Origin: Candidatus Sumerlaeaceae bacterium
GTDB taxonomy: Bacteria > Sumerlaeota > Sumerlaeia > Sumerlaeales > Sumerlaeaceae
Length of the DNA: 64,000 nucleotides
Direction: 5' to 3'
NCBI GenBank assembly: GCA_026418615.1
Contig: JAOAAY010000001.1
Coordinates: 62,001-126,000, forward strand
Below, one piece after another: positions 27,355 through 38,606 of this stretch. A program made the translations under genes and the position numbers. The notes beneath the pieces were generated by a model. That model saw nothing but the letters and a program-made list of their open reading frames with translations, had not been told where the DNA came from and did no database searches. Each line of letters begins with the position of its first letter. Position 1 is the first letter of the stretch.

Positions 27355-29967
27355 CTACTCCTGCGCAACCAGCAGCAGGGAGCGCGGTTCGACCTCCACT
27401 TCGCCCGAGACCCGGCCCAAAGATGTTTTCGACGCTTTGGCGCCTTGAACGAACACCGAACACTCCCCCTCAATCGGCAAACGGAACTTCAACGCGCGCG
27501 AGGTAGGATTGATCAGCACCGCTGCCCGCTTCCATGTTTCACCCGGCAACCCTGAGCCATCGAGAGTGAACACGATGGTCTCCGCCGCAGGCAGGCCGGC
27601 TTCGATGAACTTGAGCCTCCGACGAACATCCTGAGCCGTACGGAGGCGAAACATCGGATGCGCACGCCGCAAGCCAATCAGCCCCCGGAAATACTCGTTC
27701 ACCGCGGCATAGGTTTTCTTGCGCGACCAGTCAATCTGGTTGACCTCGTCGCCGGCATTGTAACTGTTGTGGTTTCCCTGTTTGTAGCGGCAAAAATCCG
27801 TGCCGCTGTGCAGAAACATGACCCCCTGAGATACGGACAGGATGGCCCCCGTCAGCATGACCATCTTCCGGTGCTCTTCCTCAGAGGCCTTCGGGGCCGA
27901 GACCAGCAGTTTGTCCCAAAGGTCCAGGTTGTCATGCACCGTAGCATAATTAATCGACTGGGCCGGGTCAGCCGCCCAGTCGTCAATGCTACCGGCGATT
28001 CCTTTGATCACGCCGTCGCGGCGGCTGCCGTTTTGGACATATCCGGGACTATTGCCGTCAGGCTCGCCTTTCAGGGCATTGCGGAAGTGATCATTAAACG
28101 CGCCCAACCCTGTCCCCCGGACAACCCGTTTGTCCGTTATCTTGGGCACTCCCGTGCCGTCCGGTCCTGTGGCGGCCCACGGTTCGCCGTAAATCAGCAG
28201 ACGCGGATCAATCTCCAGCAGTTCCCGTCGGATCTCGAGCATGGTATCAAGATCAATCAGGCCCATGAGGTCGAAACGGAACCCATCGACACCGAACTCC
28301 TCGACCCAATACTTGCATGAATCCACAATGAAGCGGCGCACCATCGGCGCTTCGGAGCGCATTTCGTTGCCGGTGCCGGATCCGTTGTAAAACGAGCCGT
28401 CGTCGCGTGTCCGCAGGTAATAACCCGGCGCGGCAAACTCAAAGGTGTTCTGGGTACCGGTGTGATTGTAAACCACATCCATGATGACTCCGATGCCAGC
28501 CGCGTGCAGCGCCTGCACGAACTGCTTGAATTCCCGGATGCGCGCGGGGCCGCGGATGTCTGTGGCATACCAGCCCTCCGGCGAGTTAAAAAATGCCGTC
28601 ATGTAACCCCAGTTGTAGGACGGATTGTCCTCGTCGTTGTCAAAGTCCTGAATGGGCTGAATCTGGACATGTGTCACCCCGAGTTCCTTGAGATGATCAA
28701 GACCGGTCACAACCGTGGGCTCGCCGGGCAGATGGGTGCCGGGCTTGATGGCCCCGAGAAATTTGCCCCGTAAAGGCTCGTCCACTCCCGATGTCGGCGA
28801 AATCGTAAAATCGCGCACGCTGATCTGATAGATGATGGCATCGGTCGGCGAAGTGCCGTAGTCGGGCCGCTTCACAGGGCGAAATCCCGGCGGATCCTGC
28901 CGCCGCACATCCGTGATGCGCGACGGCACTCCGTCGCCCACCGTGTTGGTTGCCAGCGGATCAATGATTTCGCGCTCCCCGTAACGGTCCGTGGTGACCC
29001 GCAGCCGGTAGTGGGTCCCCTCGAGGTTCCCCTCGGCACGCGCCATCCAGGAGCCGTCGCCCATGTTTTTCATGGGAAGCACCCGCAGCGGCTCGGAATC
29101 GTCGTAACTGCGGTACAGAACCACGCTCGCGGAGGTCGCCGTTGGCGAGAATAGACGGAAAGTCGTGGCTTCCGGCGAGAAGTTTGCCCCCATCGGTTCT
29201 GTCGGGACAAAGAGGGTGGGGTCGTCCAACACTCGCCGCAGCGTTGCTTGCGCCGGACGATATCCGGCCGCCGCAACCTCATATCTCGCATGTTTGATAT
29301 CGAGGTCGCTAGCCAGTTGCAGGGTCACAAAGGTTGAACGCCCGCCAGAGGGTTTGTGGGCCTTCGCTTCCAAAACCCCGACCGTGCGTCCCTCACTGTC
29401 ACGCACCCAGAACCGCTGGGCCATGATGAACGACAGGTCGAGCGGATGAGAGAGTTTGACGAGGATTTGGCGCCGGCTGTCAATGTAGGCGCCGGCCACC
29501 TTGGGGCTGATGTCCGGTCGCGACCGATAAATGTTTGGATCGTTGCCAATCAGCCAGATTTCATAGCCCAAGGCCGGGGTCCAGAACCGATCCATGCCAT
29601 CTTTAGCATTCCAGTCACGGCGCAGGCGCGGAACGAAACCGATCTCAGGTTGCTGCCCAGGTTTAGCCACATAATCTGACGGCCGCAGGACAAAATAGAC
29701 CCCGTAATCGTCTCGCCCCGACGACATGACCTCCGGTTCCTGAATCTCCGCCTCGTGGCGTGCGTCCCAAGTCCACAATCCGGCGTCCGTATAGTCGCCG
29801 TCGTAGCGATGATACCGGATGATCAGAAGAGGTTCGGTCGGAGATGTCATCTTGTCTCCGTCAGTACCCTTGCTGGCAGCAAACAACGCGCCGCTGCCCA
29901 CCAAACACCCAATCAAATACACGCCGACGACGAGTGCCGGGCGCAAGACGGCTTTGTGTTTCAGCAT
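27355..29967 (-). CDS. Type I pullulanase-like GH13 glycoside hydrolase with signal peptide
   Basis: YNWGYMTAFFNSPEGWYATD (YNWGY motif), GFRFDLMGLIDLDTM, YGEPWAATG, VHDNLDLWDKL; CBM48-like N-terminal region. Confidence 0.9.
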   Translation of the reverse strand: MLKHKAVLRPALVVGVYLIGCLVGSGALFAASKGTDGDKMTSPTEPLLIIRYHRYDGDYTDAGLWTWDARHEAEIQEPEVMSSGRDDYGVYFVLRPSDYVAKPGQQPEIGFVPRLRRDWNAKDGMDRFWTPALGYEIWLIGNDPNIYRSRPDISPKVAGAYIDSRRQILVKLSHPLDLSFIMAQRFWVRDSEGRTVGVLEAKAHKPSGGRSTFVTLQLASDLDIKHARYEVAAAGYRPAQATLRRVLDDPTLFVPTEPMGANFSPEATTFRLFSPTATSASVVLYRSYDDSEPLRVLPMKNMGDGSWMARAEGNLEGTHYRLRVTTDRYGEREIIDPLATNTVGDGVPSRITDVRRQDPPGFRPVKRPDYGTSPTDAIIYQISVRDFTISPTSGVDEPLRGKFLGAIKPGTHLPGEPTVVTGLDHLKELGVTHVQIQPIQDFDNDEDNPSYNWGYMTAFFNSPEGWYATDIRGPARIREFKQFVQALHAAGIGVIMDVVYNHTGTQNTFEFAAPGYYLRTRDDGSFYNGSGTGNEMRSEAPMVRRFIVDSCKYWVEEFGVDGFRFDLMGLIDLDTMLEIRRELLEIDPRLLIYGEPWAATGPDGTGVPKITDKRVVRGTGLGAFNDHFRNALKGEPDGNSPGYVQNGSRRDGVIKGIAGSIDDWAADPAQSINYATVHDNLDLWDKLLVSAPKASEEEHRKMVMLTGAILSVSQGVMFLHSGTDFCRYKQGNHNSYNAGDEVNQIDWSRKKTYAAVNEYFRGLIGLRRAHPMFRLRTAQDVRRRLKFIEAGLPAAETIVFTLDGSGLPGETWKRAAVLINPTSRALKFRLPIEGECSVFVQGAKASKTSLGRVSGEVEVEPRSLLLVAQE

Positions 29968-30058
29968 GACTCACCTCACGCTTCCCCGATGCATCAATGT
30001 GACATCCATCGCCACGAGACCGCACTTGCGCAACTCGAATGTGCGTCGGTTGCCTCGC

Positions 30059-32635
30059 TCAGGCTTTGGAAAAGGTCAGATGGTCGCCCTCCGCGTCCAC
30101 ACGCACCGTGTCGCCGTCTCCAAACTCGCCCTGCAAGATGCGCAGCGACAGGGGATCGAGGATGAGTCGCTGAATGGCTCGCTTGAGCGGCCGCGCCCCA
30201 AACGCAGGCACATAGCCCTCCCGGGCGAGGAGTTCACGCGCTGCGGGAGTCAGTTCAATCGTCATCCGCCGATCTGCAAGGCGCTTGAGAATCAGACCCA
30301 TCTGAATGTCGATAATCCGCTCCACATGCTCGCGACTCAACGAATGGAAGACGATGATCTCGTCCACGCGATTGAGAAACTCGGGGCGGAAATAGCGCCG
30401 CAATTCCTCACGAACTGCCGAATCCATCCGCTGATCGTCGCCAGCCATCCGCTCAATGATATCCGACGCAATGTTGCTCGTCATAATCAAAACGGTATTG
30501 CGGAAGTTCACCACGCGCCCCTGCCCGTCTGTCAGGCGCCCGTCTTCGAGGATCTGCAGGAGAATGTTGAACACATCCTGATGCGCCTTCTCAATCTCAT
30601 CAAACAAAATCACGGAATAGGGCTTCCGCCGGACTGCCTCGGTCAACTGTCCGCCCTGCTCGTACCCGATGTAACCCGGCGGCGCACCGATCATGCGGGA
30701 CACGGCATGCTTCTCCATGTACTCGCTCATGTCGATGCGGACCAAGTTGTTCTCGTCATCAAAGAGAAACTCGGCCAGCGCGCGTGCCAGTTCGGTTTTC
30801 CCGACGCCCGTGGGGCCAAGGAAGATGAAAGAGCCAATGGGCCGCTTGGGGTCGCTCAGGCCTGATCGCGCACGCCTGACGGCGTTGGACACGGCCGCAA
30901 TGGCGGCGGACTGACCCACAACGCGCTCCGAGAGGCGCTCATCCATGCGGACGAGTTTTTGCACTTCGCCCTCCATGAGTCGCGATACTGGAATGTTGGT
31001 CCACCGCGAGACAATCTCGGCGATGTGCTCCTCGGTGACCTCCATTCCCGCCAGACCCGCTGCCGACTCGCTGGCAGCCTGCAACTGCTCCAATTGTCGC
31101 CGTAACTGCGGCAGACGCCCGTGCTGGAGTTCCGCCGCGCGCGACCAATCAGAGGCCTGTTGAGCCTTTTCGATTTCCATCTGCAAGGCTTCGATTTCGC
31201 GCTTCGTCTCCGCGATGCGGTCGCCCACCTGTTTTTCGGCCTGCCATTGCATCTCGAGGTCGCGCTCCCGCTGTTGCAGGGTTTTCAGTTCTCCCTCGAT
31301 CTTCGCGAGACGCTCACGGCTGGCGCTGTCAGTCTCTTTGCGAAGGGCAGCCGCCTCAATCTCCAACTGAATGATACGCCGATGCACTTCGTCGAGTTCC
31401 TCGGGGCGGGAGGTCAATTCCATGTGCAACCGCGCAGCGGCTTCATCCACCAGATCAATGGCCTTGTCCGGCAGGAAACGATCGCTAATGTAGCGGTGAC
31501 TCAGCGTGGCCGCGGCGACCAGGGCTGTGTCACGAATACGCACCTTGTGATGCTGCTCGTACCGATCGCGAAGCCCGCGAAGAATGCTGATCGTGTCTTC
31601 CACGCTGGGCTCGTCCACGGTGACCGGCTGGAACCGGCGCTCGAGCGCCGCGTCTTTTTCTACATATTTCCTGTACTCATCAACCGTCGTGGCGCCGATC
31701 GTGCGCAATTCACCCCGCGCCAGCAGCGGCTTGAGCATGTTGGCCGCATCCACAGCGCCCTCGGCCGCGCCGGCCCCCACCACGGTGTGCAACTCGTCAA
31801 TGAACAGCACGATTCGGCCGTCCGATTGGACGACCTCGTTTAGGACGGCTTTCAAGCGGTCCTCAAACTCTCCGCGGAATTTCGCGCCTGCAATAAGGGC
31901 GCCCATATCCAGCGCCACGATCCGCTTGTTGGCCAGCCCCTCGGGCACATCCCCGCGGACAATGCGTTGCGCCAGACCCTCCACAATGGCTGTTTTGCCC
32001 ACCCCGGGGTCGCCAATGAGAACCGGATTATTCTTGGTTTTTCGCGAGAGCACCTGCATCACGCGCCGGATTTCGTCGTCTCGACCGATGACGGGGTCCA
32101 ACTTGCCTTGCCGCGCAGCCTCCGTGAGGTCCCGGGCGTACTTCTTCAGAGCCTCGTATTTCGCTTCCGGAGACTGATCCGTGACGCGCTGGTTGCCGCG
32201 AATGTCCACCAAGGCCTTGAGGATTGCGTCTTTCGTTGCTCCGCGCGCCGCGAGAAGACGGGCCGCCTCGGATGCGCTTTGTTCGGCTATCCCAAGCAGC
32301 AGATGCTCGGTCGAGGTGAACTCGTCCTGCAAGCGCTCGGCTTCACGCTCAGCGGCATCTACGGCCAGAATGACCGGCCGCGCGAGCGACGGACCTTGCT
32401 GCGCACTACCGCTGACGCGCGGCAGGCGCTCGAGCACCCGGGTCACATCGCGCGTCAGGTCTGCTACGGGAATGCCCATGCGTGTCAGAACGGATGGGAC
32501 AATTCCATCCTCTTGCACCAAGAGGCCGTGCAGGAGGTGCTCCGTCGTAATTTCAGGATGCCCGTACTGGCTGGCCAGCGATTGCGCCGCCTGAAAAGCC
32601 TCTGTCGCCTTGATGGTGAACTTGTCTGGCCGCAT
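30059..32635 (-). CDS. clpB: ATP-dependent chaperone ClpB
   Basis: [80 protein letters not shown], coiled-coil middle domain. Confidence 0.98.
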   Translation of the reverse strand: MRPDKFTIKATEAFQAAQSLASQYGHPEITTEHLLHGLLVQEDGIVPSVLTRMGIPVADLTRDVTRVLERLPRVSGSAQQGPSLARPVILAVDAAEREAERLQDEFTSTEHLLLGIAEQSASEAARLLAARGATKDAILKALVDIRGNQRVTDQSPEAKYEALKKYARDLTEAARQGKLDPVIGRDDEIRRVMQVLSRKTKNNPVLIGDPGVGKTAIVEGLAQRIVRGDVPEGLANKRIVALDMGALIAGAKFRGEFEDRLKAVLNEVVQSDGRIVLFIDELHTVVGAGAAEGAVDAANMLKPLLARGELRTIGATTVDEYRKYVEKDAALERRFQPVTVDEPSVEDTISILRGLRDRYEQHHKVRIRDTALVAAATLSHRYISDRFLPDKAIDLVDEAAARLHMELTSRPEELDEVHRRIIQLEIEAAALRKETDSASRERLAKIEGELKTLQQRERDLEMQWQAEKQVGDRIAETKREIEALQMEIEKAQQASDWSRAAELQHGRLPQLRRQLEQLQAASESAAGLAGMEVTEEHIAEIVSRWTNIPVSRLMEGEVQKLVRMDERLSERVVGQSAAIAAVSNAVRRARSGLSDPKRPIGSFIFLGPTGVGKTELARALAEFLFDDENNLVRIDMSEYMEKHAVSRMIGAPPGYIGYEQGGQLTEAVRRKPYSVILFDEIEKAHQDVFNILLQILEDGRLTDGQGRVVNFRNTVLIMTSNIASDIIERMAGDDQRMDSAVREELRRYFRPEFLNRVDEIIVFHSLSREHVERIIDIQMGLILKRLADRRMTIELTPAARELLAREGYVPAFGARPLKRAIQRLILDPLSLRILQGEFGDGDTVRVDAEGDHLTFSKA

Positions 32636-32792
32636 CCGACCGTGCCCTCCTTCTTTGGTGTGTGCCCGTCAAATCAACCTGTTTCGCCCGTAGGCGGTGA
32701 AACTACCTCAACAATGCCCACGAAAGCAAAGAGTCTGCCAGAGCGTTTTGCGCGCTTGAATGGTGGCACCCGCCCGACAGTACCGGAGGGGT

Positions 32793-34013
32793 ATGACAGT
32801 CATACGAGAGGCATTCCAGCCCGGGCTACCCGATGCGCGCGGGCATTTCGGTATTTTCGGCGGGCGGTATGTGCCCGAAACGCTCATGCCGGTCTTGCTC
32901 GATTTGGAGCGTCAATATTTGGTGCTTAAGGACGACCGCAGTTTTCAGGCTGAAGTGGACGACTTGCTGCGCAACTATGTCGGGCGTCCCACTCCCCTGT
33001 TTGCCGCGGAGCGTCTGTCTGCGGCCTTAGGAGGGCACCTGCGCATTTATCTCAAGCGGGAGGATCTGTGCCACACAGGCGCGCATAAAATCAATAATAC
33101 CATTGGGCAGGCCTTGCTTGCCAAACGCATTGGCAAGCCCCGCGTCATCGCCGAGACCGGCGCCGGGCAGCACGGCGTCGCCACGGCGACAGCCGCCGCC
33201 CTGCTTGACCTGGAGTGCGATGTTTTTATGGGCGCTGAGGACATCGAGCGTCAGCGCCTCAATGTGTTCCGCATGGAATTGCTGGGCGCTCGAGTCATAC
33301 CCGTCACAAGCGGCAGTTCGACGCTCAAAGACGCCACAAACGAGGCCATGCGCGACTGGATGGCGCGATGTGACGACACCCACTACATCATCGGCTCCGT
33401 CGTCGGGCCGCATCCGTTTCCTATGATGGTTCGCGACTTTCAGTCGGTCATCGGTCGCGAAGCGCGAGAGCAAATCCTGGAGCGCGAGGGACGCCTGCCA
33501 AACGCCATCATAGCGTGCGTGGGCGGGGGAAGCAACGCCATGGGAATCTTCCACCCGTTTGCCTCGGATGCTGGCGTCCGGTTCTTCGGCGTCGAGGCAG
33601 CCGGTCACGGCCTTGATTCCGGCGCCCACGCGGCCAGCATCGAGCGAGGGAGTGTCGGGGTCTTTCACGGTGCCAAAAGTTTTGTCCTGCAGACCGATGA
33701 CGGGCAGATCACGCCTGCCCATTCGATTTCGGCCGGACTTGATTACCCGGGCACAGGACCAGAACATAGTTATTATGCGGCCTCGGGCCGGGCAGAGTAT
33801 GTGGGCATCACTGACGCGGAGGCACTGGAAGGGGTCAAATTGCTCTGTCGCACGGAGGGCATTATCCCGGCGCTTGAAACCGCCCACGCCATCGCTTTCC
33901 TTGCCAAACAGGCAGAACGCATGTCCAAGGACAGCATAGTCCTTGTCAACCTGTCTGGCCGCGGCGACAAGGATGTTTTCAGTATCGCGAAAGGTCTCGG
34001 GAAAGAGATCTGA
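32793..34013 (+). CDS. trpB: Tryptophan synthase beta chain
   Basis: [69 protein letters not shown]. Confidence 0.98.
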   Translation: MTVIREAFQPGLPDARGHFGIFGGRYVPETLMPVLLDLERQYLVLKDDRSFQAEVDDLLRNYVGRPTPLFAAERLSAALGGHLRIYLKREDLCHTGAHKINNTIGQALLAKRIGKPRVIAETGAGQHGVATATAAALLDLECDVFMGAEDIERQRLNVFRMELLGARVIPVTSGSSTLKDATNEAMRDWMARCDDTHYIIGSVVGPHPFPMMVRDFQSVIGREAREQILEREGRLPNAIIACVGGGSNAMGIFHPFASDAGVRFFGVEAAGHGLDSGAHAASIERGSVGVFHGAKSFVLQTDDGQITPAHSISAGLDYPGTGPEHSYYAASGRAEYVGITDAEALEGVKLLCRTEGIIPALETAHAIAFLAKQAERMSKDSIVLVNLSGRGDKDVFSIAKGLGKEI

Positions 34014-35079
34014 AGATTTCATAAGCGGCCTTGGGCTTGAGGTCGCGGGTTAGCAAGCCCATGGCCATCAGACTCTCGGGACGCTGCTCGTCAGTGCGCC
34101 AGTCATTGAGCGTGTGATAACTGGCTTGCTCGATAAACGGCCGTTCCAGCATCGCCTGCATGCTCTCCTGAAGCAGCCGCGCCTGTAAGGCTTGCGTCTC
34201 GGGCGAGGTCGCGTGCCAACCATATTCAGTGATGTAAAAGGGTTTGTGCCCATCGCCCCGGCGCACGAGGACCTCGCGCATCTGGTCAATCCACCAGATG
34301 TTGATTCGGTCCTTCTCCGTGTACGGGTGAAGACCCACGGCATCGAAGCAAGGCCCGCCGCCGGCCTCGTACAAACCTTCGATAAACCGGGTCTCGGGCA
34401 CCTGTAATCCGCCGACGATGACGATGCAGTCCGGATCAGCCCGTTTGGCAGCGCGATGGAACCGCTTGAGCATCTCAGCATAGCGGTTCGGGTTGCCACC
34501 CCAGCGGATTCTCACGGGCACACCGGAAGTGTCGAGATCCCACAAAGGCATCCCCATCCCGTCTTGCTCGTTCCAAAGTTCCCAGCGTTTGACAAGATTT
34601 CTGTACCGGGCGACAAGCGCCTCGGACCAGCGCTCGAAATCGTCCAAATACGCGGGATCGGGCGGCGTCACCGAAAGCAGGTGCAATTGTTTTTCTCGCT
34701 CGAACAACATGCGCACACGCGGGTCCGGATCCCGCGCATACTCGGGCGTTCCCGCCACGCAAGCCACGACTTCGATCCCGCGCGCCCTGACCAGCCGGAC
34801 CAAAGGGTCGAAGTCGCCCCAATCGTAGTTTCCTTTTCCAGAGTCGGACAGATCCCAGCCCACGCCAAGCCGCGTGTTAGTCACCCCGGCACTCGTCATC
34901 CAGTCGAGCAGTCGCCGCGCGCGCCCGTTCCGGTCAAAGTTCGAAGTACCGCCGCCGTCACCCCAAACAACATTCACGCCCAGAAGAAGGGGCCGCGAGG
35001 TCTGATCAGCCCCACTGACGCTGCCTGCCCAGAGCCCAGCGAATAGTATGAAGGCAAGCACTCGCATGTGGCGCAACAT
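33979..35079 (-). CDS. Secreted clan-A-type glycoside hydrolase (GH5/GH39-like)
   Basis: Signal peptide; [13 protein letters not shown] (acid/base NE) and [11 protein letters not shown] (nucleophile E). Confidence 0.7.
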   Translation of the reverse strand: MLRHMRVLAFILFAGLWAGSVSGADQTSRPLLLGVNVVWGDGGGTSNFDRNGRARRLLDWMTSAGVTNTRLGVGWDLSDSGKGNYDWGDFDPLVRLVRARGIEVVACVAGTPEYARDPDPRVRMLFEREKQLHLLSVTPPDPAYLDDFERWSEALVARYRNLVKRWELWNEQDGMGMPLWDLDTSGVPVRIRWGGNPNRYAEMLKRFHRAAKRADPDCIVIVGGLQVPETRFIEGLYEAGGGPCFDAVGLHPYTEKDRINIWWIDQMREVLVRRGDGHKPFYITEYGWHATSPETQALQARLLQESMQAMLERPFIEQASYHTLNDWRTDEQRPESLMAMGLLTRDLKPKAAYEIFRSLSRDLSRY

Positions 35080-35101
35080 GGGATGCCCCTTTTCCTATCC
35101 T

Positions 35102-35842
35102 CTATTCCGCCGGAGCCGCGCCATAAGCCCGGGCTATGCGCAGCCGCACCTCCCCCTCGATGAAACCGCTGGCAAGATACGGATAAAGGTGTTTTCCGGG
35201 ACAAGCCGTCTGGGCATATTCGAGATGTCCGCGCAATGTCGCCGGATCAATGTTGTACTTGTCACAGGCCCACGCCATCAGATCGCAAATCGCCGACAAC
35301 TGTTTCTCTGTTGGGGTCTGCAGGTCGTAATTGCCCATGGCCGTCACAAGCAGGTGACCTGCGGGATCATAGGTCGTTGCCGTGTCGCCCGCCTTCATGA
35401 TGTCGCGGCACTCGTAAATGCGACCCTCGAGGTCCACCATAAAATGGTACGGAATGTCCGCCCAGCCTCTTGCCGACCAACCCCACTTCTGAAGGTTCTG
35501 CAACAAAACTTTCGGATCACGGTCGGGGGTCAGCGGCTTGGGACTGCCTTCGTGATGCAGGGTCAGCACGGTCGGAAAATGGCCTTTCATGGTTCCACTG
35601 CTTTCCTGCCCGCCCCACTCGGCTTTGGAGATTATTGCGGGCTTAGGCACGCGCGGCGTCGCGTTTTCTATCCCACTCGTCGTAGCATCAAACGCGCGCC
35701 CCAACGGCATGGTGCGCCGGGCCATAGGCAACGGGACCTCTGATGAAAGATACGGCCCTGCTAAGGCCGCCGTACTGCCGAGGTGGCACAAGGTGCCAAC
35801 CAGCAAACCTAACAGGATGAGGACATGCCCGACAGATCTCAT
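35102..35842 (-). CDS. N-acetylmuramoyl-L-alanine amidase (PGRP/amidase_2 type)
   Basis: PYHFMVDLEGRIYECRD...GHLLVTAMGNYDLQTPTEKQLSAICDLMAWAC...LRGHLEYAQTACPGKHLYPYL. Confidence 0.85.
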   Translation of the reverse strand: MRSVGHVLILLGLLVGTLCHLGSTAALAGPYLSSEVPLPMARRTMPLGRAFDATTSGIENATPRVPKPAIISKAEWGGQESSGTMKGHFPTVLTLHHEGSPKPLTPDRDPKVLLQNLQKWGWSARGWADIPYHFMVDLEGRIYECRDIMKAGDTATTYDPAGHLLVTAMGNYDLQTPTEKQLSAICDLMAWACDKYNIDPATLRGHLEYAQTACPGKHLYPYLASGFIEGEVRLRIARAYGAAPAE

Positions 35843-35882
35843 AACAGCCTCCTTTGTTGAAGCGGTTGCACGCGGCCCGCTG

Positions 35883-36113
35883 TCACCGGCCCTTGCGTAC
35901 GGGCAGCGCCGTGTCGGGGGGCAGGGACACTCCGTCGCCCGCGTTCACCTCTGGCGCAACAGCCGCCCAAGGGTCGGACGGTGCCGCCGCCGTCGCTATG
36001 GGGGCAGGCCCGGTACGGGTTGCGCGGCCGCCTACGCCGCTGCAACCGCACAACAAAAAGACGCTTAATCCCAAGACTACGACAGAGCGCATAAAACCTG
36101 TTTTATTGCTCAT
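35883..36113 (-). CDS. Small putative lipoprotein
   Basis: MRSVVVLGLSVFLLCGCSG lipobox; between two same-strand genes. Confidence 0.45.
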   Translation of the reverse strand: MSNKTGFMRSVVVLGLSVFLLCGCSGVGGRATRTGPAPIATAAAPSDPWAAVAPEVNAGDGVSLPPDTALPVRKGR

Positions 36114-36192
36114 CTCGTCCTCTCCCGGGCCGCAACGGGCAACCTCCTAATCTTGCAACACCCCTTAACGCTGGGCCGCATCCTTTCATCAT

Positions 36193-38469
36193 TCAAGTCC
36201 TGCCTGTCTTTTCCCTGCTGGCAAACCGGATCGTCAGTTGCCCATCATGCCAAGTCTTCAGCAGGACTTCAACGCGGTGCAAAAACACCTTCCCTTCGAC
36301 AGGCGCCAAACGCCGCATGCGCAACGGCCGGTTGTCGTCAAGATGAGCGGTTTCGACCGGCCGCAGCGTCGTGAGAATCAGACGCTGATGAAAGATGCCG
36401 GTAATCACTGCGCTATCCGCCGTCGGGTAGCGGATGTTCCAAAAAAGAATCGTCCCATCCACATCCAGTAACGGCTCGTCGGACGCGATCACCCGAAACA
36501 CTTTCAGGCCGACTCCACCGGCGCGGATTGCGGAGCCATTGCAGTCCCAAGCCTCCTGCAGGCTATGACATTCAACGACCCTTTGCCGGCCGACATCCCA
36601 CAACAAAACCGGATGCGAAGGCGAAGAGGCGGTGGACGGTCGGCGGATGTTCGCGGCGCTCCCCCCAGTCTCTCGGCTGAGAAACACGCAATAGCCATTC
36701 CGCGTAACCGTCTGCGGAAGGAGGTCGCACGAGGTGGTTCCAACTGATTCCTGTTCGGCTAACGGGAAGCAGGGCGAAAAACCGTACCAATCTCCTTCGG
36801 TGTCGCGGATGGTTTTCCAAATAATATCCATCCGATGATCGCTGGCGCTGAGCGGGATCAGAACTGCACGACCGCCCTTGGGGCGAAACCGTCGCACATA
36901 ACAAAAAGGAGACTCCTGAGTCACTTCAGCATCCGGCAAGAACGCGGGCACGGCCACAGGAACATCTTCTGAAAGCCCTCCAGCAGAACGGTCCCCCAGC
37001 GTGCCAGTAACATAGTCCACCGTGGCGCAATACGGTTTTGTCGCGTCCACCCCCCACAAGACAGTCATCTCCGGGGGCAACAGGCGGTAGGAATCGAACA
37101 TGGCGTCGCAGCCCCAGCGGTAACCGTTCCGGCCACCAACATAGATGATGCGGCGCGACGCCTTGGCCCGGACCCACTTTTCCACCACGCGAATCTCTTC
37201 CGGCGGTATGGGGAACCACTCGCTGAAAATGAGCGTATCCACCTGCGGGTGAGCGTCAAGGCAAGCGCGCAGGGACTCTGCGTAAAAGGTATGCATAGCC
37301 GGACCGTGGCGCATGAAACTCTCGTACACCCGCCATACCTCGCGGCAGGGACGCGGATAAACATGCGACAGGCCGGCATACGAATACACAAAAGCGTACC
37401 GCATCACCGGTGGGCTCAGCCGTCGCAACAAGGCGTTTACGCCTGTCATCAGAGCCATGTGCTTCCTGTCGCGGCTGTAATTCCAACCGTACCAGTGACG
37501 GCTCATCCCTTGGGGTGCCGCCGCCGTCGCCGCCAGCGTGTAGCGGGCGAAGAACGGCATCGGGATCAGAGAATCGTCTGCGTGTCCCTCCGGCGTGTGT
37601 TCATCCGTCGGGTTGTTTACCATGATGAGCGGCTTGCCGCAATGGTGGGCGAGGCACTCATAGTAGGCCTGATACGGAGAGCATTCCCCGTCATGTGGAG
37701 CGACTACTTGTGCCCACAGGTTATCCGGCTGCATGCGCACCACGATAAAATCCACATTGGGCAGATGTGTCAGGCGTCCGGTGTCGCAGCATGAGTTCCA
37801 TGTCTCCGCCGGCGTGTTCTCGAAAGTCGGCGTAAAAAACCACGGCATGATACCGATGCGTTGAAAACCCTCGGCTCGGGCATGCCGTGTCAGTGCGTCG
37901 TAAAATTCCACGAGCACATCGCGTTTCACCTTTTGAAGGGTGACATACGCCACCGACTCGTCCTGACGCGTCGGGTACTCGAGTTCGGGATGGCGCTCCG
38001 CGAAGATTTGCCTGATGGGATCATCCGGGCCCGGAATGTCGGTGCGCAGCATCGGCTCCTCGAAAACAATCCAGTCGAAGCCGTACCCTCGCATGAGCGT
38101 CGTCAGGCGCCGGAGGTAGTCCAACCAGACGCGCGACCCGAAAGAGGCGAAATGAAACACCTTTCCTTGGTCCGCGTAATGCTGATAGTGGAAGACGGAA
38201 TTATCGTGGTAATGTTGGGACTCGCTCAGCGGCACATCCTCCACATGGGCCACCGTGGACTGAATCTGGACGCAACTCGGGACATTCTCCTTGCGCGCCA
38301 GCCGCGTGAACTTGCGATATTGCGCACCGAACCTCTCGTGCACATCCCTCATCCGGAAGGCATAAAAAGCATTGTACGCGATGTCGAAGTTCCAGCGTTT
38401 GAGGTCACGAAAATATCGGACAAACTCGGGATCGCTTTTGATGATTGGGCCGACAGGCAGAATGTTCAC
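36193..38469 (-). CDS. Large uncharacterised glycosidase-like (TIM-barrel / beta-galactosidase-like) protein
   Basis: VNILPVGPIIKSDPEFVRYFRDLKRWNFDIAYNAFYAF...; barrel-like segments plus IFSEWFPIPPEEIRVVEKWV (GATase-like region). Probable GTG start at 38469; family assignment weak. Confidence 0.6.
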   Translation of the reverse strand: MNILPVGPIIKSDPEFVRYFRDLKRWNFDIAYNAFYAFRMRDVHERFGAQYRKFTRLARKENVPSCVQIQSTVAHVEDVPLSESQHYHDNSVFHYQHYADQGKVFHFASFGSRVWLDYLRRLTTLMRGYGFDWIVFEEPMLRTDIPGPDDPIRQIFAERHPELEYPTRQDESVAYVTLQKVKRDVLVEFYDALTRHARAEGFQRIGIMPWFFTPTFENTPAETWNSCCDTGRLTHLPNVDFIVVRMQPDNLWAQVVAPHDGECSPYQAYYECLAHHCGKPLIMVNNPTDEHTPEGHADDSLIPMPFFARYTLAATAAAPQGMSRHWYGWNYSRDRKHMALMTGVNALLRRLSPPVMRYAFVYSYAGLSHVYPRPCREVWRVYESFMRHGPAMHTFYAESLRACLDAHPQVDTLIFSEWFPIPPEEIRVVEKWVRAKASRRIIYVGGRNGYRWGCDAMFDSYRLLPPEMTVLWGVDATKPYCATVDYVTGTLGDRSAGGLSEDVPVAVPAFLPDAEVTQESPFCYVRRFRPKGGRAVLIPLSASDHRMDIIWKTIRDTEGDWYGFSPCFPLAEQESVGTTSCDLLPQTVTRNGYCVFLSRETGGSAANIRRPSTASSPSHPVLLWDVGRQRVVECHSLQEAWDCNGSAIRAGGVGLKVFRVIASDEPLLDVDGTILFWNIRYPTADSAVITGIFHQRLILTTLRPVETAHLDDNRPLRMRRLAPVEGKVFLHRVEVLLKTWHDGQLTIRFASREKTGRT

Positions 38470-38606
38470 GGGTGGTACTCCCCCATCTCGTTTGGTGCCT
38501 CGCGGGCTATTTCGACGATTGCCCAGAGGCAACTGCTTATGTTGAAAGACTGTTTTCGCTGCGGATTCGCCCCGCACCCGGCGCAAGAGCCGGTGAAAGC
38601 CGCCGG

